Assembly (NCBI RefSeq): GCF_026230105.1
Contig: NC_079480.1
Coordinates: forward strand, 16,534,488 to 16,598,487
Source of the DNA: Diorhabda sublineata
Lineage: Eukaryota; Arthropoda; Insecta; Coleoptera; Chrysomelidae
Direction of reading: 5' to 3'
DNA: 64,000 nt
Shown here: piece by piece, positions 63,851 to 64,000 of the stretch
Numbering within the stretch: the first letter of the stretch is position 1
How the letters are laid out: the number at the start of each line of letters is the position of its first letter
Program-made: the position numbers and the translations under genes
The notes under the pieces: generated by a model
Database searches by the model: none
Seen by the model: only the letters and a program-made list of their open reading frames with translations
Told to the model about the DNA's origin: nothing

Positions 63851-64000
63851 TTCGAGCACATTACATTCATTAAAGCAGTGGAAGGCCAAGTGAACTGATA
63901 ATTTTTTATATTGGTCTGAGATATCATCTTGTTTTCGTCTTAAGTCATTTTGAAGCGACAACAATATTTTGGGCTTATTTATCAATGTTTATTATACTCT

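Overview
The window is AT-rich animal DNA, most likely from an insect. Evidence for this is spliced genes with GT-AG introns, an errantivirus with an env gene, I-type and Jockey-type LINEs, Penelope, Crypton, piggyBac, mariner, Tc1, pogo/Tigger and hAT remnants, and no bacterial gene organisation. The order cannot be fixed from the sequence alone. A TE-rich genome such as a beetle's would fit.

The only host gene I can support is a CD36-family (class B scavenger receptor) gene on the minus strand. Seven coding exons lie between 29984 (5' side) and 2271 (3' side). Their splice phases agree at every junction. Together they encode about 411 residues: the N-terminal membrane segment, the GPYVY motif and the whole luminal domain with its six family cysteines. 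The start-codon exon and the C-terminal membrane exon were not found. The first exon probably lies to the right of 30 kb, and the last lies left of 2.27 kb or outside the window.

The rest is mostly mobile DNA. The introns hold a degraded LINE RT (about 1 kb), Penelope pieces (2.7-3.7 and 17.2-18.5 kb), a pogo/Tigger copy (5.4-6.8 kb), an errantivirus lacking most of pol but keeping a long env frame (about 7.9-13.4 kb), a nearly full-length LINE with RNase H (18.5-23.7 kb), a piggyBac scrap (26.2-26.6 kb) and a Crypton-like tyrosine recombinase (28.2-29.5 kb).

Right of 30 kb there are two same-family LINE 3' ends (30.6-31.9 and 63.3-63.9 kb), IS630/Tc1-type elements (33.8-34.7 and 37.6-39.4 kb), a foldback (40.8-41.2 kb), two piggyBac copies (41.4-43.3 and 46.9-48.3 kb), a second Crypton-like copy bracketed by a repeated TTTCCCGCAC motif (44.5-46.2 kb), a Tc1-like element with an intact DNA-binding domain but no catalytic domain (50.7-51.6 kb), a Jockey-like LINE (51.8-52.8 kb), a hAT element with an 8-bp target duplication (55.2-55.9 kb), a mariner (56.9-58.1 kb) and a mariner-like scrap (59.7-60.3 kb). 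Nearly all are broken. No RNA genes or CRISPR arrays were seen.

The most unusual items are the two tyrosine-recombinase elements (one with Phe at the likely nucleophile), the errantivirus whose env outlived its pol and which carries an internal second LTR/PBS-like junction, and several foldbacks and palindromes that I cannot assign to a family.
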